From NCBI RefSeq assembly GCF_004005865.1, contig NZ_SACN01000001.1, positions 1,922,001 through 1,986,000 of the forward strand: a DNA stretch of 64,000 nt. The letters are read 5' to 3'. This stretch comes from Sphingomonas crocodyli (GTDB taxonomy: Bacteria; Pseudomonadota; Alphaproteobacteria; Sphingomonadales; Sphingomonadaceae). Below, in pieces: positions 56,391 to 64,000 of the stretch; the stretch's first letter is position 1, and each line of letters opens with the position of its first letter. Both the position numbers and the translations under genes were made by a program. The notes beneath the pieces are model-generated. The model saw only the letters and a program-made list of their open reading frames with translations, was not told where the DNA came from and did no database searches.

Positions 56391-56795
56391 ATGCTGAGGA
56401 TCGCCGTCGCTTATGTCGCCACCCTGATCGTGTTCGCGATCATCGACGCGATCTGGCTGACGCAGGTGGGGCCGCACCTCTACAAGCCGATCATCGGATC
56501 GATCCTGGCGCCCGAGCCGCGGATGATCTCGGCTGTGATCTTCTACCTCATCTATATCGGCGGCCTGGTCTATTTCGCGGTCAATCCCGCTTTGTCGGGC
56601 GCCGGCTGGCAGGGGGCGCTGGTGAAGGGCGCGGCCTTCGGCTTCTTCTGCTACGCGACCTATGATCTGACCAATCAGGCCACCCTGGTCGTGTGGTCGA
56701 GCAGGATCACGCTGGCCGACATGGCCTGGGGCACCTTCGTCTCGGGTTCGTCGGCAACGGCGGCCTATTTCCTGACGCGGATCGTCACCAAATGA
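56391..56795 (+). CDS. DUF2177 family membrane protein
   Basis: 134 residues from the ATG at 56391 (AGGGAGAAG ribosome site). Four hydrophobic segments are seen, with the family pattern IDAIWLTQVGPHLYKPIIGSIL and YDLTNQATLVVWSSRITLADMAWGTF. Function is not known. The start of the GFA-family gene overlaps its stop by ATGA, so they are co-translated. Such genes often sit near CFA synthase/DUF1365 clusters, as here. Confidence 0.85.
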   Translation: MLRIAVAYVATLIVFAIIDAIWLTQVGPHLYKPIIGSILAPEPRMISAVIFYLIYIGGLVYFAVNPALSGAGWQGALVKGAAFGFFCYATYDLTNQATLVVWSSRITLADMAWGTFVSGSSATAAYFLTRIVTK

Positions 56796-57160
56796 AGATA
56801 GAAGGCGGTTGCCATTGCGGGCTGGTGCGGTTCGAAGCGACCGTCGACGACGGGCCGATCGAGGTGCTCGATTGCAACTGCTCGATCTGTTCGATGACGG
56901 GCTTCCTGCACCTGATCATCCCCGACACGCGCTTCCGCCTGCTCGAAGGGCAGAAGGACACGACAACCTACCGCTTCGGCAGCGGCAAGGCGCGGCACAT
57001 CTTCTGCTCGCAGTGCGGGATCAAGAGCTTCTACCGCCCCCGATCGCACCCTGACGGGATCAGCATCCACCTGAAATGCGTGGACGACTGGGAGGATCTG
57101 GACGTCCGGATCGTGCCGTTCGACGGCAAGGATTGGGACAAGGCGAAGGCGGCGCTTTGA
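56792..57160 (+). CDS. GFA-family (glutathione-dependent formaldehyde-activating) protein
   Basis: 122 residues from the ATG at 56792. The zinc-ribbon-like CxCG (GGCHCGLVRF, residues 5-14), CNCSICSMTGFLH and HIFCSQCGIKSFY hold six or more Cys in the family spacing. Members bind glutathione adducts or zinc, but many have no known substrate. A fold similar to Mss4/RP2-type zinc modules is expected. It is co-translated with DUF2177 by a 4-bp overlap. Confidence 0.8.
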   Translation: MKIEGGCHCGLVRFEATVDDGPIEVLDCNCSICSMTGFLHLIIPDTRFRLLEGQKDTTTYRFGSGKARHIFCSQCGIKSFYRPRSHPDGISIHLKCVDDWEDLDVRIVPFDGKDWDKAKAAL

Positions 57161-57162
57161 AC

Positions 57163-57280
57163 TCCTCCCCGGGACGGGGAGGGGGACCGCGAAGCGGTGG
57201 AGGGGGCAAGAGGCAGGCGATGTCGTTCGCCGCCAGCCCCCTCCGTCGCCTTCGGCGCCACCTCCCCGTATCGGGGAGGA
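57163..57280. repeat. Family B palindromic repeat, copy 3
   Basis: TCCTCCCC at 57163 and GGGGAGGA at 57273-57280 bound a core containing ACCGCGAAGCGGTGGAGGGGG and CCCCCTCCGTCGCCTTCGGCGCC, as in the other copies. It fills the gap between the convergent GFA and CFA genes. Confidence 0.75.
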
Positions 57281-57283
57281 TTT

Positions 57284-58309
57284 TCAGGCGCTGGGCTTCA
57301 GCCGGTAATGGCTCACCGCCCACGGCACGCCGTCCTGCCAGCCGAAGAGGCCGGCGGTCGCCAGGAAGAACATCCGCCAGCGGCGTTCCCACAGGTTCGC
57401 ATCCTTGCCGTAGGTGTCCTTCAGGATCGGGCGGATTTTGTCGATGTTGGCATCGAACCGCCGGAGCCAGTCGAACGCGGTGCGTTCATAATGCTTGCCG
57501 TTCCAGCGCCATTCCTCCTCGACGGTGAAATGCTGCGGATATTGGCGGATCAGGCCGTGGCTGGGCATCACGCCGCCGGTGAAGAAATGCTGCGCGATCC
57601 AGTCGGCCTTGTCGGCATGATCGAAGCGGTAGCAGGATTTATCGTGCGTGAAGATGTGGATGAACAGATAGCCTTCGGGCTTCACCCACCGCTTCACGCG
57701 GCCGAGCAGCGCATCCCAGTTTGACATATGTTCGAACATCTCGACCGAAACCACACGATCGAAACGCTTTTCCGGCTGGAAATCGTTCATGTCGCAGGTG
57801 ATGATCGTCAGGTTGGTCAGCCCCTTCGCGGCGGCCAGCTTCTCGATATGCTGGCGCTGGCCGTGCGAGTTGGAAACGCCGGTGATCCGCGCATTGGGGA
57901 AGGTTTCGGCCATGTAGAGGCTGAGCGAACCCCAGCCGCAGCCAAGCTCCAATATGTCCAGCCCGTCCTCGATCTTCGCATGCTCGACCGTCTGGGTGAG
58001 CGCCGCCACCTCGGCCTCGGCGATCGTCGAGGTGGGGGAGGGATAGAAGCACGAGCTATATTTGCGGCGCGGGCCAAGGCACAGGTCGAAGAAGCCGGCG
58101 GGCACTTCGTAATGCTGCGCGTTCGCGTCGTCGGTGTGGGTGGCGATCGGGTAATCGGCCATCGTCCTGGCGAATTCGGCATCGTTGCTCGGCAGCTTGG
58201 CGAGCCGGCGGCCGGTATTGCCGACAAGGAAGCGGACACCGCCCAAAGTGACGGGGTCGGGAAGCGGCAACCGCTCGACGGCGGCGGTGGCGGCGGCGAT
58301 CAGATCCAT
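57284..58309 (-). CDS. Cyclopropane-fatty-acid synthase family methyltransferase
   Basis: 341 residues. The SAM-binding motif ELGCGWGSLSLYMAETFP, CDMNDFQPEKRFDRVVSVEMFEH and the CFA segment FIHIFTHDKSCYRFD are present. It is shorter than classical CFA synthase (about 382) and lacks part of the N-terminal segment, so it may methylate unsaturated lipids in a related way, for example in furan fatty acid formation, rather than make a cyclopropane. It follows the DUF1295 gene by 8 bp and faces the GFA gene. Confidence 0.85.
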   Translation of the reverse strand: MDLIAAATAAVERLPLPDPVTLGGVRFLVGNTGRRLAKLPSNDAEFARTMADYPIATHTDDANAQHYEVPAGFFDLCLGPRRKYSSCFYPSPTSTIAEAEVAALTQTVEHAKIEDGLDILELGCGWGSLSLYMAETFPNARITGVSNSHGQRQHIEKLAAAKGLTNLTIITCDMNDFQPEKRFDRVVSVEMFEHMSNWDALLGRVKRWVKPEGYLFIHIFTHDKSCYRFDHADKADWIAQHFFTGGVMPSHGLIRQYPQHFTVEEEWRWNGKHYERTAFDWLRRFDANIDKIRPILKDTYGKDANLWERRWRMFFLATAGLFGWQDGVPWAVSHYRLKPSA

Positions 58310-58317
58310 GAAGCGTC

Positions 58318-59118
58318 TTACTTTCTGGGAGGGAGAGGGAAGAAGGCGCTGGTGCGCGCCTGATAGTCACGAAAGGCCTGGCCGCGAGAGCGGAGCATAT
58401 GCGCCTCCAGCGGGGGGATTCCCGAGGCATAGACGAGCAGCCAGTACATCAGCACCGGGCCGATCAGCGCCAGCCAGCCCTGCCACCAGCCGCCTGTGAG
58501 ATCGATCGCGATCACGGCGTAAGCGACCCAGCCGAGCCATTCGAAGAAGTAGTTGGGATGGCGCGACCAGCCCCACAGGCCGACATCGCAGACCTTGCCC
58601 TTGTTCGCCGGGTTCTTCGCGAAGGCGCGCAACTGCCGGTCGGCCACGCCTTCGCCGATCACCGAGACGATCAGGATCGCTAGCCCGATCCAGTCGGTGA
58701 GCAGCGGGAAATCGCCCGGCCGATGCGCGGCCGCGAAGATGCTGGCGACCAGGCCGAGGCCGCACAGGGCCTGAATCTGAAGGAACTGAAACAGTCGCAA
58801 CTGGAAACGATCGCCCCATTCGCGGCGCAGATCGGCGTATCGCGGATCTTCCGTTTTCGCGCTTAGCGTGCGGATGAGGATGTGATGTCCCAGCCGGATC
58901 GACCAGAAGATCACCATTGCGGCGACGAGGCCGGTGCGCAGCGTGGGCGCCCCGCCGACATGCGCGAAGCAGACGATGATCCCGCCCAGCCCGATCGCGA
59001 AAGACCAGAAGACATCGGCCCAGCCCGACTGGTTGGTGCGCGTCTGCACCCACCATGCGGTCGCCATCATCACCGACAGGACGATGGCCGCGACTATGAT
59101 GCTGGTGATGGCTGTCAT
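58318..59118 (-). CDS. DUF1295 membrane protein (steroid 5-alpha-reductase-like)
   Basis: 266 residues from the ATG at 59118. About six hydrophobic segments. The C-terminal block VGLWGWSRHPNYFFEWLGWVAYA and MYWLLVYASGIPPLEAHMLRSRGQAFRDYQARTSAFFP is the DUF1295 signature, with the HPNYFFEW NAD(P)H-binding-like motif. Probably a membrane reductase acting on lipids. It is the first gene of a minus-strand pair with the CFA-like gene and is divergent from the FAD oxidoreductase. Confidence 0.88.
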   Translation of the reverse strand: MTAITSIIVAAIVLSVMMATAWWVQTRTNQSGWADVFWSFAIGLGGIIVCFAHVGGAPTLRTGLVAAMVIFWSIRLGHHILIRTLSAKTEDPRYADLRREWGDRFQLRLFQFLQIQALCGLGLVASIFAAAHRPGDFPLLTDWIGLAILIVSVIGEGVADRQLRAFAKNPANKGKVCDVGLWGWSRHPNYFFEWLGWVAYAVIAIDLTGGWWQGWLALIGPVLMYWLLVYASGIPPLEAHMLRSRGQAFRDYQARTSAFFPLPPRK

Positions 59119-59485
59119 GCCTGCCCCCGATCGTCCCCCTTCGTCATTTGGTAGGCAATACGGCGGGCGAGGCCAAGTGGTTGCGATGCGGGTGCGATCG
59201 TATCGCCCATTTCCCCACTTCGTCATTGCGAGCGAAGCGAAGCAATCCAGGCCCGCACTAGAGTTAGGTCGCGAGCCACTCTCATGCGGGCCTGGATTGC
59301 TTCGTCGCCTTCGGCTTCTCGCAATGACGAGGAAAGGGAGGCGGGGACCGTTACGCGGCCGGGGCTTCCGCATCGGCTCCCTACAGTTTAGCTGTGCGGC
59401 CGGGGACGGTTCGCAACCCGCGCGCCATCGCGCCCGTAACTGGGCGAGGGCCGGGGCAGGCCGTGCATTCAGGTGGGGTATCGTG
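59119..59485. other. 367-bp gene-free gap between divergent operons
   Basis: The gap separates the DUF1295-CFA and FAD-oxidoreductase operons and so probably holds both promoters. It contains family A repeat copy 5 (59221-59329) and no convincing -35/-10 pair or other gene that I can see. Confidence 0.6.
59221..59329. repeat. Family A palindromic repeat, copy 5
   Basis: Bounded by CGTCATTGCGAG and CTCGCAATGACG, with inner CAATCCAGGCCCGCA and TGCGGGCCTGGATTG. Its centre (GTTAGGTCGCGAGCC) matches copy 4. Unlike the others, it lies between divergent genes, so it is not just a terminator. Confidence 0.85.
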
Positions 59486-60835
59486 ATGAGTGAAGGCCGC
59501 AGCGGACAGCGTATCGCGGTTGTGGGCAGCGGGATCGCCGGGCTTTCGGCGGCGTGGCTGCTCGCGAAGACGAACGACGTGGTGCTGTACGAGGCCGAAG
59601 CGCGTCCCGGTGGGCACAGCCGCACCATCGACGTCGATATGGGCGGCGGTCAGACGCTGCCCGTAGATACCGGCTTCATCGTCTATAACGATCGCACCTA
59701 TCCCAATTTGATCGCGATGTTCCGCCATCTGGGCGTCGATGCGCGCGTGACCGACATGAGCTTTGCTGTCTCGCTCGACGACGGGAAGCTCGAATATGCC
59801 GCCGGCGACCGGATCTGGCAGCTGTTCGCACAGCCATCCAACCTGTTTTCGGCGCGCTTCTGGTCGATGCTGCGCAACCTCGTCCGCTTCTATCGCGAGG
59901 CGGCGGCGGGGATTGGCGGCTTCGGCGATATGACGCTGGGCCAGATGCTAGAGCAGGGGCGTTATGGCGATGCGTTTCGCGACGATCATCTGTTGCCGAT
60001 GGCGGCGGCGATCTGGTCCGCGCCCGCGCAATTGCTGCTCGATTATCCGGCCGAGGCGTTCGTGCGCTTCTGCGACAATCACGGCCTGCTCAATCTGGGC
60101 GCGCGCCCGAAATGGCGGACGGTGGTGGGCGGCAGCCGCACTTATGTCGAACGGCTGCTGAGCGACTTCGGCGGCGAGTTCCGCGTCGGAACACCCGTTG
60201 CGCAGGTCGAACGCAAAGGCGGGCAGGTGACGATCGTCGACACCGCCGGCCATCGCGATACGTTCGACGATGTGGTGATCGCGTCGCACGGCAATCAGGC
60301 GCTGGCGATGCTCGCCGATCCCAGCCCGCAGGAGCGCGCGATCCTCGGCGCCTTCCGCTATTCGATCAACCAGACCGTGCTGCACGACGATCCGGCGCTG
60401 ATGCCCAAGCGGCGTTCGCTGTGGGGCGCGTGGAATTATTTCGGCCGCCGCCACGCCAATGATGCGACCGGCGATCTGTGCGTGTCCTACTGGATGAACC
60501 GTCTGCAGGGTTTCGAGACGAAGCGCCCGCTGATCGTCACGCTCAACCCCAATCGCGCGATCGGGGCGGGGCATGAACTGAACCGCACCACCTTCGAACA
60601 TCCGATCTTCGATCATGCCGCGCTGGAAGCGCAGCGGCAGATCTGGGGCATTCAGGGCGCGCGCAACACCTTCTTCTGCGGCGCGCATCTGGGCGCGGGC
60701 TTCCATGAGGACGGGCTGCAATCGGGCCTTGCGGTCGCCGAGATGCTGGGCGCGAAGCGGCCGTGGACGGTCGAAAATCCCAATGGCCGTCTTTCGATGG
60801 AACTGGTCGGTAACGCGAAGGCGGCCGCGGCGTGA
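59486..60835 (+). CDS. FAD-dependent oxidoreductase (amine-oxidase/NAD(P)-binding Rossmann type)
   Basis: 449 residues from the ATG at 59486 (a GTG one codon upstream is also open). The FAD site is GSGIAGLSAAW (14-24, VVGSGIAG) with the glutamate of YEAEARPGGHSRT, and the C-terminal GAHLGAGFHEDGLQSGLAVAEML. It matches the flavoproteins found with DUF1365 and CFA synthase, proposed to oxidise a fatty acyl intermediate. The start of DUF1365 overlaps its stop by GTGA, so they are co-translated. Long open frames continue upstream but do not look coding. Confidence 0.9.
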   Translation: MSEGRSGQRIAVVGSGIAGLSAAWLLAKTNDVVLYEAEARPGGHSRTIDVDMGGGQTLPVDTGFIVYNDRTYPNLIAMFRHLGVDARVTDMSFAVSLDDGKLEYAAGDRIWQLFAQPSNLFSARFWSMLRNLVRFYREAAAGIGGFGDMTLGQMLEQGRYGDAFRDDHLLPMAAAIWSAPAQLLLDYPAEAFVRFCDNHGLLNLGARPKWRTVVGGSRTYVERLLSDFGGEFRVGTPVAQVERKGGQVTIVDTAGHRDTFDDVVIASHGNQALAMLADPSPQERAILGAFRYSINQTVLHDDPALMPKRRSLWGAWNYFGRRHANDATGDLCVSYWMNRLQGFETKRPLIVTLNPNRAIGAGHELNRTTFEHPIFDHAALEAQRQIWGIQGARNTFFCGAHLGAGFHEDGLQSGLAVAEMLGAKRPWTVENPNGRLSMELVGNAKAAAA

Positions 60836-61617
60836 AATCTGCGATCTATACGGGCGAAGTCTTTCACCAGCGCTATCGCCCGCGCGCGCACAAGCTGCGC
60901 TACAAGGTGTTTCAGTGCCTGTTCGACCTCGACGAGATCGACGCGCTGTCCGCTAAATCGCGGCTGTTCTCGCGCAATCGCTTCAACCTGTTCTCCTTCT
61001 TCGACAGGGATTTCGGCGATCGATCGGGGGTGCCGCTGCGCCCGCAGATCGAGGCGCTGATGCGGCAGGCGGGGCAGGAACCCGATGGCGGCGCGATCCG
61101 TTTGCTGACGATGCCCCGGATGCTCGGCCACGTCTTCAACCCGCTGTCGGTGTGGTTCTGCCACCGCCGCGACGGGGCGCTGTCGACGATCATTTACGAG
61201 GTGACGAACACCTTCAAGGAACGCCACAGCTACGTCATCCCGGTCGATGGCCCGCAGGACGGCACTATCAAGCAGGCGTGCGACAAATGCTTCTATGTCT
61301 CGCCCTTCATGGACATCGACATGCGCTACGACTTCACGGTCGATGTGCCGGGTGATCGGACCAAGGTGATCGTCGAGGGTAGCGACGCCAACGGCCCGCT
61401 GATCATGGCGGCCTTCGCGGGCGCGCGGCGCGAGATGACCGATGGCGAATGGGTGCGCCAGTTCGTGCGCCACCCGCTGCTGACGCTCAAGGTTGTCGCT
61501 GGCATCCATGTCGAGGCGCTCTGGCTCTTCCTCAAGCGGGTCGGCGTGCGCCGCCATGTCGCGGTGAGCGGCGACGGCGTCTCGATCGTCGCGCCGCAGA
61601 TGGCGGCCGCAGAATGA
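60832..61617 (+). CDS. DUF1365 family protein
   Basis: 261 residues, GTG start overlapping the oxidoreductase stop. The family pattern is plain: IYTGEVFHQRYRPRAHKLRYKVFQCLFDLDEID, GYVFNPLS-like HVFNPLSVWFCHRRDGALSTIIYEVTNTFKERHSY, and ACDKCFYVSPFMDIDMRYDF. Function is unknown, but it is consistently next to a FAD oxidoreductase and a CFA synthase-like gene. It overlaps the GreA/GreB-like gene by 4 bp, suggesting an operon of three. Confidence 0.9.
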   Translation: MKSAIYTGEVFHQRYRPRAHKLRYKVFQCLFDLDEIDALSAKSRLFSRNRFNLFSFFDRDFGDRSGVPLRPQIEALMRQAGQEPDGGAIRLLTMPRMLGHVFNPLSVWFCHRRDGALSTIIYEVTNTFKERHSYVIPVDGPQDGTIKQACDKCFYVSPFMDIDMRYDFTVDVPGDRTKVIVEGSDANGPLIMAAFAGARREMTDGEWVRQFVRHPLLTLKVVAGIHVEALWLFLKRVGVRRHVAVSGDGVSIVAPQMAAAE

Positions 61618-62075
61618 GCGTAGCCTTCCGGCGTGAGGGGGACGACGAACATCTCGAACCCAAGTTCGAGCTGCCGATCCCGCCCGGCCCCAACCTCGTC
61701 ACCGAAAACGGCCTGAAGCTCATCGAAACCAAGGTCGCCGCACTCGAAGCGCGCGTCGCCGAGGGCGGTGACGAGGAGACGCTGAAACCCATCAAGCGCG
61801 ACTTGCGCTACTGGCGCACCCGCAAGGCGACCGCAGAGGTTCAGCCTGTGGCCGACGGCGAGGAAGCCGCCTTCGGCACCCGCGTCCGCTACAAACTCAA
61901 CGGCAAGACCAACGAAATCGCGATCGTCGGCGACGACGAGGCCGATCCGGCGGCTGGTATGATCTCTTTCTCATCGCCCATCGCCCGCGCGCTGATCGGC
62001 GCGGCCGAGGGCGAGCGCGTCGACTTTGCGGGACGTGCCGAGGCGATCGAAGTGCTGGGGGTGAAGCCGCTCTAG
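61614..62075 (+). CDS. GreA/GreB-family transcript cleavage factor-like protein
   Basis: 153 residues from the ATG at 61614 overlapping DUF1365 by ATGA. The C-terminal FKBP-like Gre domain is recognisable (ATFGTRVRYKLNGKTNEIAIVGDDEADPAAGMISFSSPIARALIGAAEGERVDF). The N-terminal coiled-coil is short and highly charged (LIETKVAALEARVAEGGDEETLKPIKRDLRY). Classical GreA is about 158 residues, and its catalytic acidic pair at the coil tip is not certain here, so this may be a regulator-type paralogue. The coupling to lipid genes is unusual. Confidence 0.75.
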   Translation: MSVAFRREGDDEHLEPKFELPIPPGPNLVTENGLKLIETKVAALEARVAEGGDEETLKPIKRDLRYWRTRKATAEVQPVADGEEAAFGTRVRYKLNGKTNEIAIVGDDEADPAAGMISFSSPIARALIGAAEGERVDFAGRAEAIEVLGVKPL

Positions 62076-63083
62076 CTACCAGGCGGGCGCGGGGCGTTCG
62101 GGGCGTCCGGCGGCCCATTCGTCGAACAGCGGCGCAAGTTCGGGCGGCAGCTCTGCCGCGAACGCCTCGCCTAACGGATATTGGGGCATCGTCAGGTCGA
62201 CCGTATCGAGCAGGGCGATCCCTTGCGCGCGGTCCTTCGGTCGCTTGAGCGGATTGCGCTTGGCCTGTCCCGACATCCACAGCTTCTGGAGCGCGAACCA
62301 GCGGGGATCGGGCGCCACGATCCGGGCCGGCGCGCCGTCGCGACCGACGACGACATGATCGACCGGTTGGCCGAGCAATAGCCATTCCTGTTCTGGCAAG
62401 GCGACCGGCATGGGGCGATCGGTGCGGCCCATTGTGTCGACCCGCGATGGCGCCGCCAGAATCTCGACTTCGTAGGCTTTCGAATTGCGAGCCTGAAAGG
62501 GGCGTTCGGTGTTGACCGTGAAGGTGGAATCGACCGCCTTGAGCATATCCCAGACCGGCTTGGCGGCTTCATCGGCTGCGCTGGCGGACCATGTGAGATC
62601 GAAGTCGAAGGTTTCGTCGGGCACGGCGCGGATGAAGCCCCCGGCTTCGATCTGATAGGCGGGCAGGGCATTGGTGCCGACGACCGTCAGGTGGCTGCCC
62701 AGCAGGGCGCGTCGATCGGTTTCGCGCAGGATCGCGCCCGCCTCGCTGGCCAGCAGGGGAAGCCGCAGGGCGCGGTAGAGTTGGCAGCTTTCCGCGAGCG
62801 AAATGCGGCTGTCGTCACGTTGCTGTTTCAGCGCCGCTTTCGTCGTGCGATAATCGTCGAACTGTTTCTCGAGATTGGGCGACCACGGGCCTAGGCTGCG
62901 GCCATTGCCGCTGCGGTCGGCAATCTCATAGAGATAGGCGCGCCCACCGATTTCCTTGCGGCGCAGATCGTAAGGGAGGGCGGCGAGGGCACGTTCGGCC
63001 TCCATCCACACCTCGTAGCGCTGGCGAAGGTTGACGAGGGTGCGTGCCTGTTCGTCGCTGAAGGGGTCGACGCGGGTTCTCAC
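62076..63083 (-). CDS. GSU2403-type nucleotidyltransferase-fold protein
   Basis: 335 residues with a GTG start at 63083. The central stretch GSHLTVVGTNALPAYQIEAGG followed by FDFDLTW resembles the polymerase-beta-like nucleotidyltransferase pattern (Gly-rich loop plus paired Asp residues; here DFD). The N-terminal third is helical (VNLRQRYEVWMEAERALAAL) and the C-terminus is Pro-rich. This family has no settled function; a role as a nucleotide-modifying enzyme or defence factor is a guess. It faces the GreA-like gene tail to tail and has a large inverted repeat just upstream. Confidence 0.65.
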   Translation of the reverse strand: MRTRVDPFSDEQARTLVNLRQRYEVWMEAERALAALPYDLRRKEIGGRAYLYEIADRSGNGRSLGPWSPNLEKQFDDYRTTKAALKQQRDDSRISLAESCQLYRALRLPLLASEAGAILRETDRRALLGSHLTVVGTNALPAYQIEAGGFIRAVPDETFDFDLTWSASAADEAAKPVWDMLKAVDSTFTVNTERPFQARNSKAYEVEILAAPSRVDTMGRTDRPMPVALPEQEWLLLGQPVDHVVVGRDGAPARIVAPDPRWFALQKLWMSGQAKRNPLKRPKDRAQGIALLDTVDLTMPQYPLGEAFAAELPPELAPLFDEWAAGRPERPAPAW

Positions 63084-63085
63084 CG

Positions 63086-63126
63086 TTTATCCCACAATTT
63101 TCGCTTTTCGGAATATGTGGGATAAA
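63086..63126. promoter_or_regulatory. Inverted repeat TTTATCCCACA / TGTGGGATAAA upstream of the nucleotidyltransferase gene
   Basis: An 11-bp perfect inverted pair (63086-63096 and 63116-63126) with a 19-bp centre. It lies 2 bp before the GTG start in the gene's direction. It is a strong candidate for an operator or a translational-control structure. Confidence 0.55.
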
Positions 63127-63235
63127 TCCCGAAAAATCAATCTTTGGGCGTGAAAGGCAAGGATTGATCCCCGTCAATGCCGCAACCGTCTTCCAGGCGC
63201 AGGGCAGTCTCCATCAGGGAAGAAGGAGACAGACT

Positions 63236-63895
63236 ATGCGCCGCAACATCATCCTGCTCGCCACGGCCGCGATCGCAGGCATAGCGGCCCCCGCGCACGC
63301 CAAGCAGGGCGACGTGATCGTTCGCGCCCGCGCGATCCTGGTCGCGCCGAACGAAAAGAGCAGCAGCATCCTGCCCGCCTTTCCGGGCGAGAAGGTGAAG
63401 GTGAACAATTCGATCATGCCCGAGGTCGACGTCACCTATATGGCGACCGACCATGTCGGCTTCGAACTGATCGCCGCGACCACCAAGCACAATGCGAGCG
63501 GCAAGACCGGGACCACCGGCACGCTGGGCAAGCTGGCATCGACCTGGGTGCTGCCGCCCACGCTGACCGCGCAATATCATTTCGCGCCGGAGGCGAAGGT
63601 GCGACCCTATGTCGGCGCGGGCGTGAACTACACGATCTTCTACAGCGAGAAGGCGTCGAAGGCGCTGCGCGGTGCGGTGGGGCAGACCGACGTGCACATG
63701 TCGGACAGCTTCGGCTGGGCGGCGCAGGCGGGCATCGACTTCGATATTACCGAGAAGATCTTCATGAACGTCGACGTCAAATATATCGATATCGACACGA
63801 AGACGCGCCTCACCACCGCCAATGCGGGCGTGCAGCGGGTGAAGGTCCACCTTGATCCGCTCGTGTTCGGGATTGGCATCGGCACGCGCTTCTGA
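63236..63895 (+). CDS. OmpW-family outer membrane protein
   Basis: 219 residues from the ATG at 63236 (GAAGGAGA ribosome site). Signal peptide MRRNIILLATAAIAGIAAPAHA. The OmpW 8-strand barrel pattern is seen: GDVIVRARAILVAPNEKSS, VDVTYMATDHVGFELIAAT, LPPTLTAQYHFAPEAKVRPYVGAGVNYTIFY, and a C-terminal Phe (FGIGIGTRF). OmpW proteins are narrow channels for small hydrophobic compounds in the outer membrane. A dyad GGGGCGCC...GGCGCCCC follows at 63910. Confidence 0.9.
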   Translation: MRRNIILLATAAIAGIAAPAHAKQGDVIVRARAILVAPNEKSSSILPAFPGEKVKVNNSIMPEVDVTYMATDHVGFELIAATTKHNASGKTGTTGTLGKLASTWVLPPTLTAQYHFAPEAKVRPYVGAGVNYTIFYSEKASKALRGAVGQTDVHMSDSFGWAAQAGIDFDITEKIFMNVDVKYIDIDTKTRLTTANAGVQRVKVHLDPLVFGIGIGTRF

Positions 63896-63909
63896 CGGCC
63901 GGCACCAAG

Positions 63910-63930
63910 GGGCGCCTTAGCGGGGCGCCC
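63910..63930. promoter_or_regulatory. GC-rich dyad after ompW
   Basis: GGGGCGCC (63910-63917) and GGCGCCCC (63923-63930) pair around TTAGC. There is no T-run, so termination is uncertain. It overlaps the stop codon of the partial minus-strand gene at 63917. Confidence 0.35.
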
Positions 63931-64000
63931 CGAGATGCTCGCGGAAAATCTCGACGACTTCGGCATAGAGCCGCTTCTTGAACGGCACGATCATGTCGAC
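63917..64000 (-). CDS. Partial CDS, C-terminal 27 residues (unrecognised)
   Basis: The minus strand reads ...DMIVPFKKRLYAEVVEIFREHL and stops with TAA at 63917-63919. Only 27 residues are in the window; the start lies beyond it. The stretch is helical and basic. I do not recognise the family. The OmpW gene faces it tail to tail. Confidence 0.6.
   Translation of the reverse strand, partial: VDMIVPFKKRLYAEVVEIFREHLGAPR

Noticed and set aside
60832..61617. DUF1365 as the missing part of a CFA synthase
   Set aside because: It has no SAM-binding motif; it is a separate family merely found with CFA-like genes.

Overview
The window is GC-rich, densely packed bacterial chromosome, best matched by an alphaproteobacterium of the Sphingomonas type. 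The evidence is the dusB-ntrB-ntrC-ntrY-ntrX-hfq-hflX gene order, lipA followed directly by a COQ10/RatA-type gene, a fused ispDF, a two-domain (tandem) Hfq, exosortase-A-associated glycan genes, and a GTTC-N7-GTTC SOS box of the alphaproteobacterial kind. I see no rRNA, tRNA, CRISPR array, prophage or intact insertion sequence. It reads as core chromosome with small intergenic repeat elements.

Layout. 1-11 kb: a LysR regulator divergent from a crotonase, an M28 peptidase, EttA, two small secreted proteins, a beta-carbonic anhydrase, lipA plus COQ10-like, and pncC-ispDF. 11-21 kb: the nitrogen two-component block (DusB, NtrB/NtrC, NtrY/NtrX) followed by the double Hfq and HflX. 21-28 kb: a diguanylate cyclase-like protein, MazG, a membrane protein with a dolichyl-phosphate-mannose-synthase-like glycosyltransferase, L31, a VanZ-like protein and an amino-acid dehydrogenase. 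28-36 kb: MscS channel, O-glycosylation ligase and glycosyltransferase of the exosortase A type with a small coupled ORF, a proline-rich membrane protein, then a small locus with an SOS box, two tiny genes and an S24 repressor. 36-44 kb: small proteins around tamA-tamB. 44-49 kb: nitroreductase, two MFS pumps, epoxide hydrolase. 49-54 kb: glnB-glnA, methionine aminopeptidase, a CinA N-domain protein, an HxlR regulator/SDR pair. 55-62 kb: an MFS pump and a lipid-modification block (DUF2177, GFA, CFA synthase-like, DUF1295, FAD oxidoreductase, DUF1365, GreA/GreB-like). 62-64 kb: a nucleotidyltransferase-fold protein behind a large inverted repeat, an OmpW porin, and the end of one more gene.

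How it fits together. NtrB/NtrC and NtrY/NtrX would sense nitrogen or redox state. The likely targets glnB-glnA lie about 36 kb away, behind a candidate sigma-54 promoter. TamA/TamB would insert outer-membrane proteins. The exosortase-A-type glycan genes and the mannosyltransferase-like gene belong to envelope polysaccharide or glycan assembly. The 57-62 kb block probably modifies membrane fatty acids under oxidative stress. Two or three families of short palindromic repeats (about 80-150 bp) sit almost only in gaps between genes, including one inside the ntr operon.

Most interesting items: the tandem-domain Hfq; the 34.0-35.3 kb locus with an SOS box, a self-operator-like repeat and an apparently leaderless S24 repressor; a sigma-54-like promoter before a 70-residue protein and tamA; and an unannotated-looking 59-residue membrane ORF coupled to the O-glycosylation ligase. 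All assignments come from reading motifs by eye; no database search was run.
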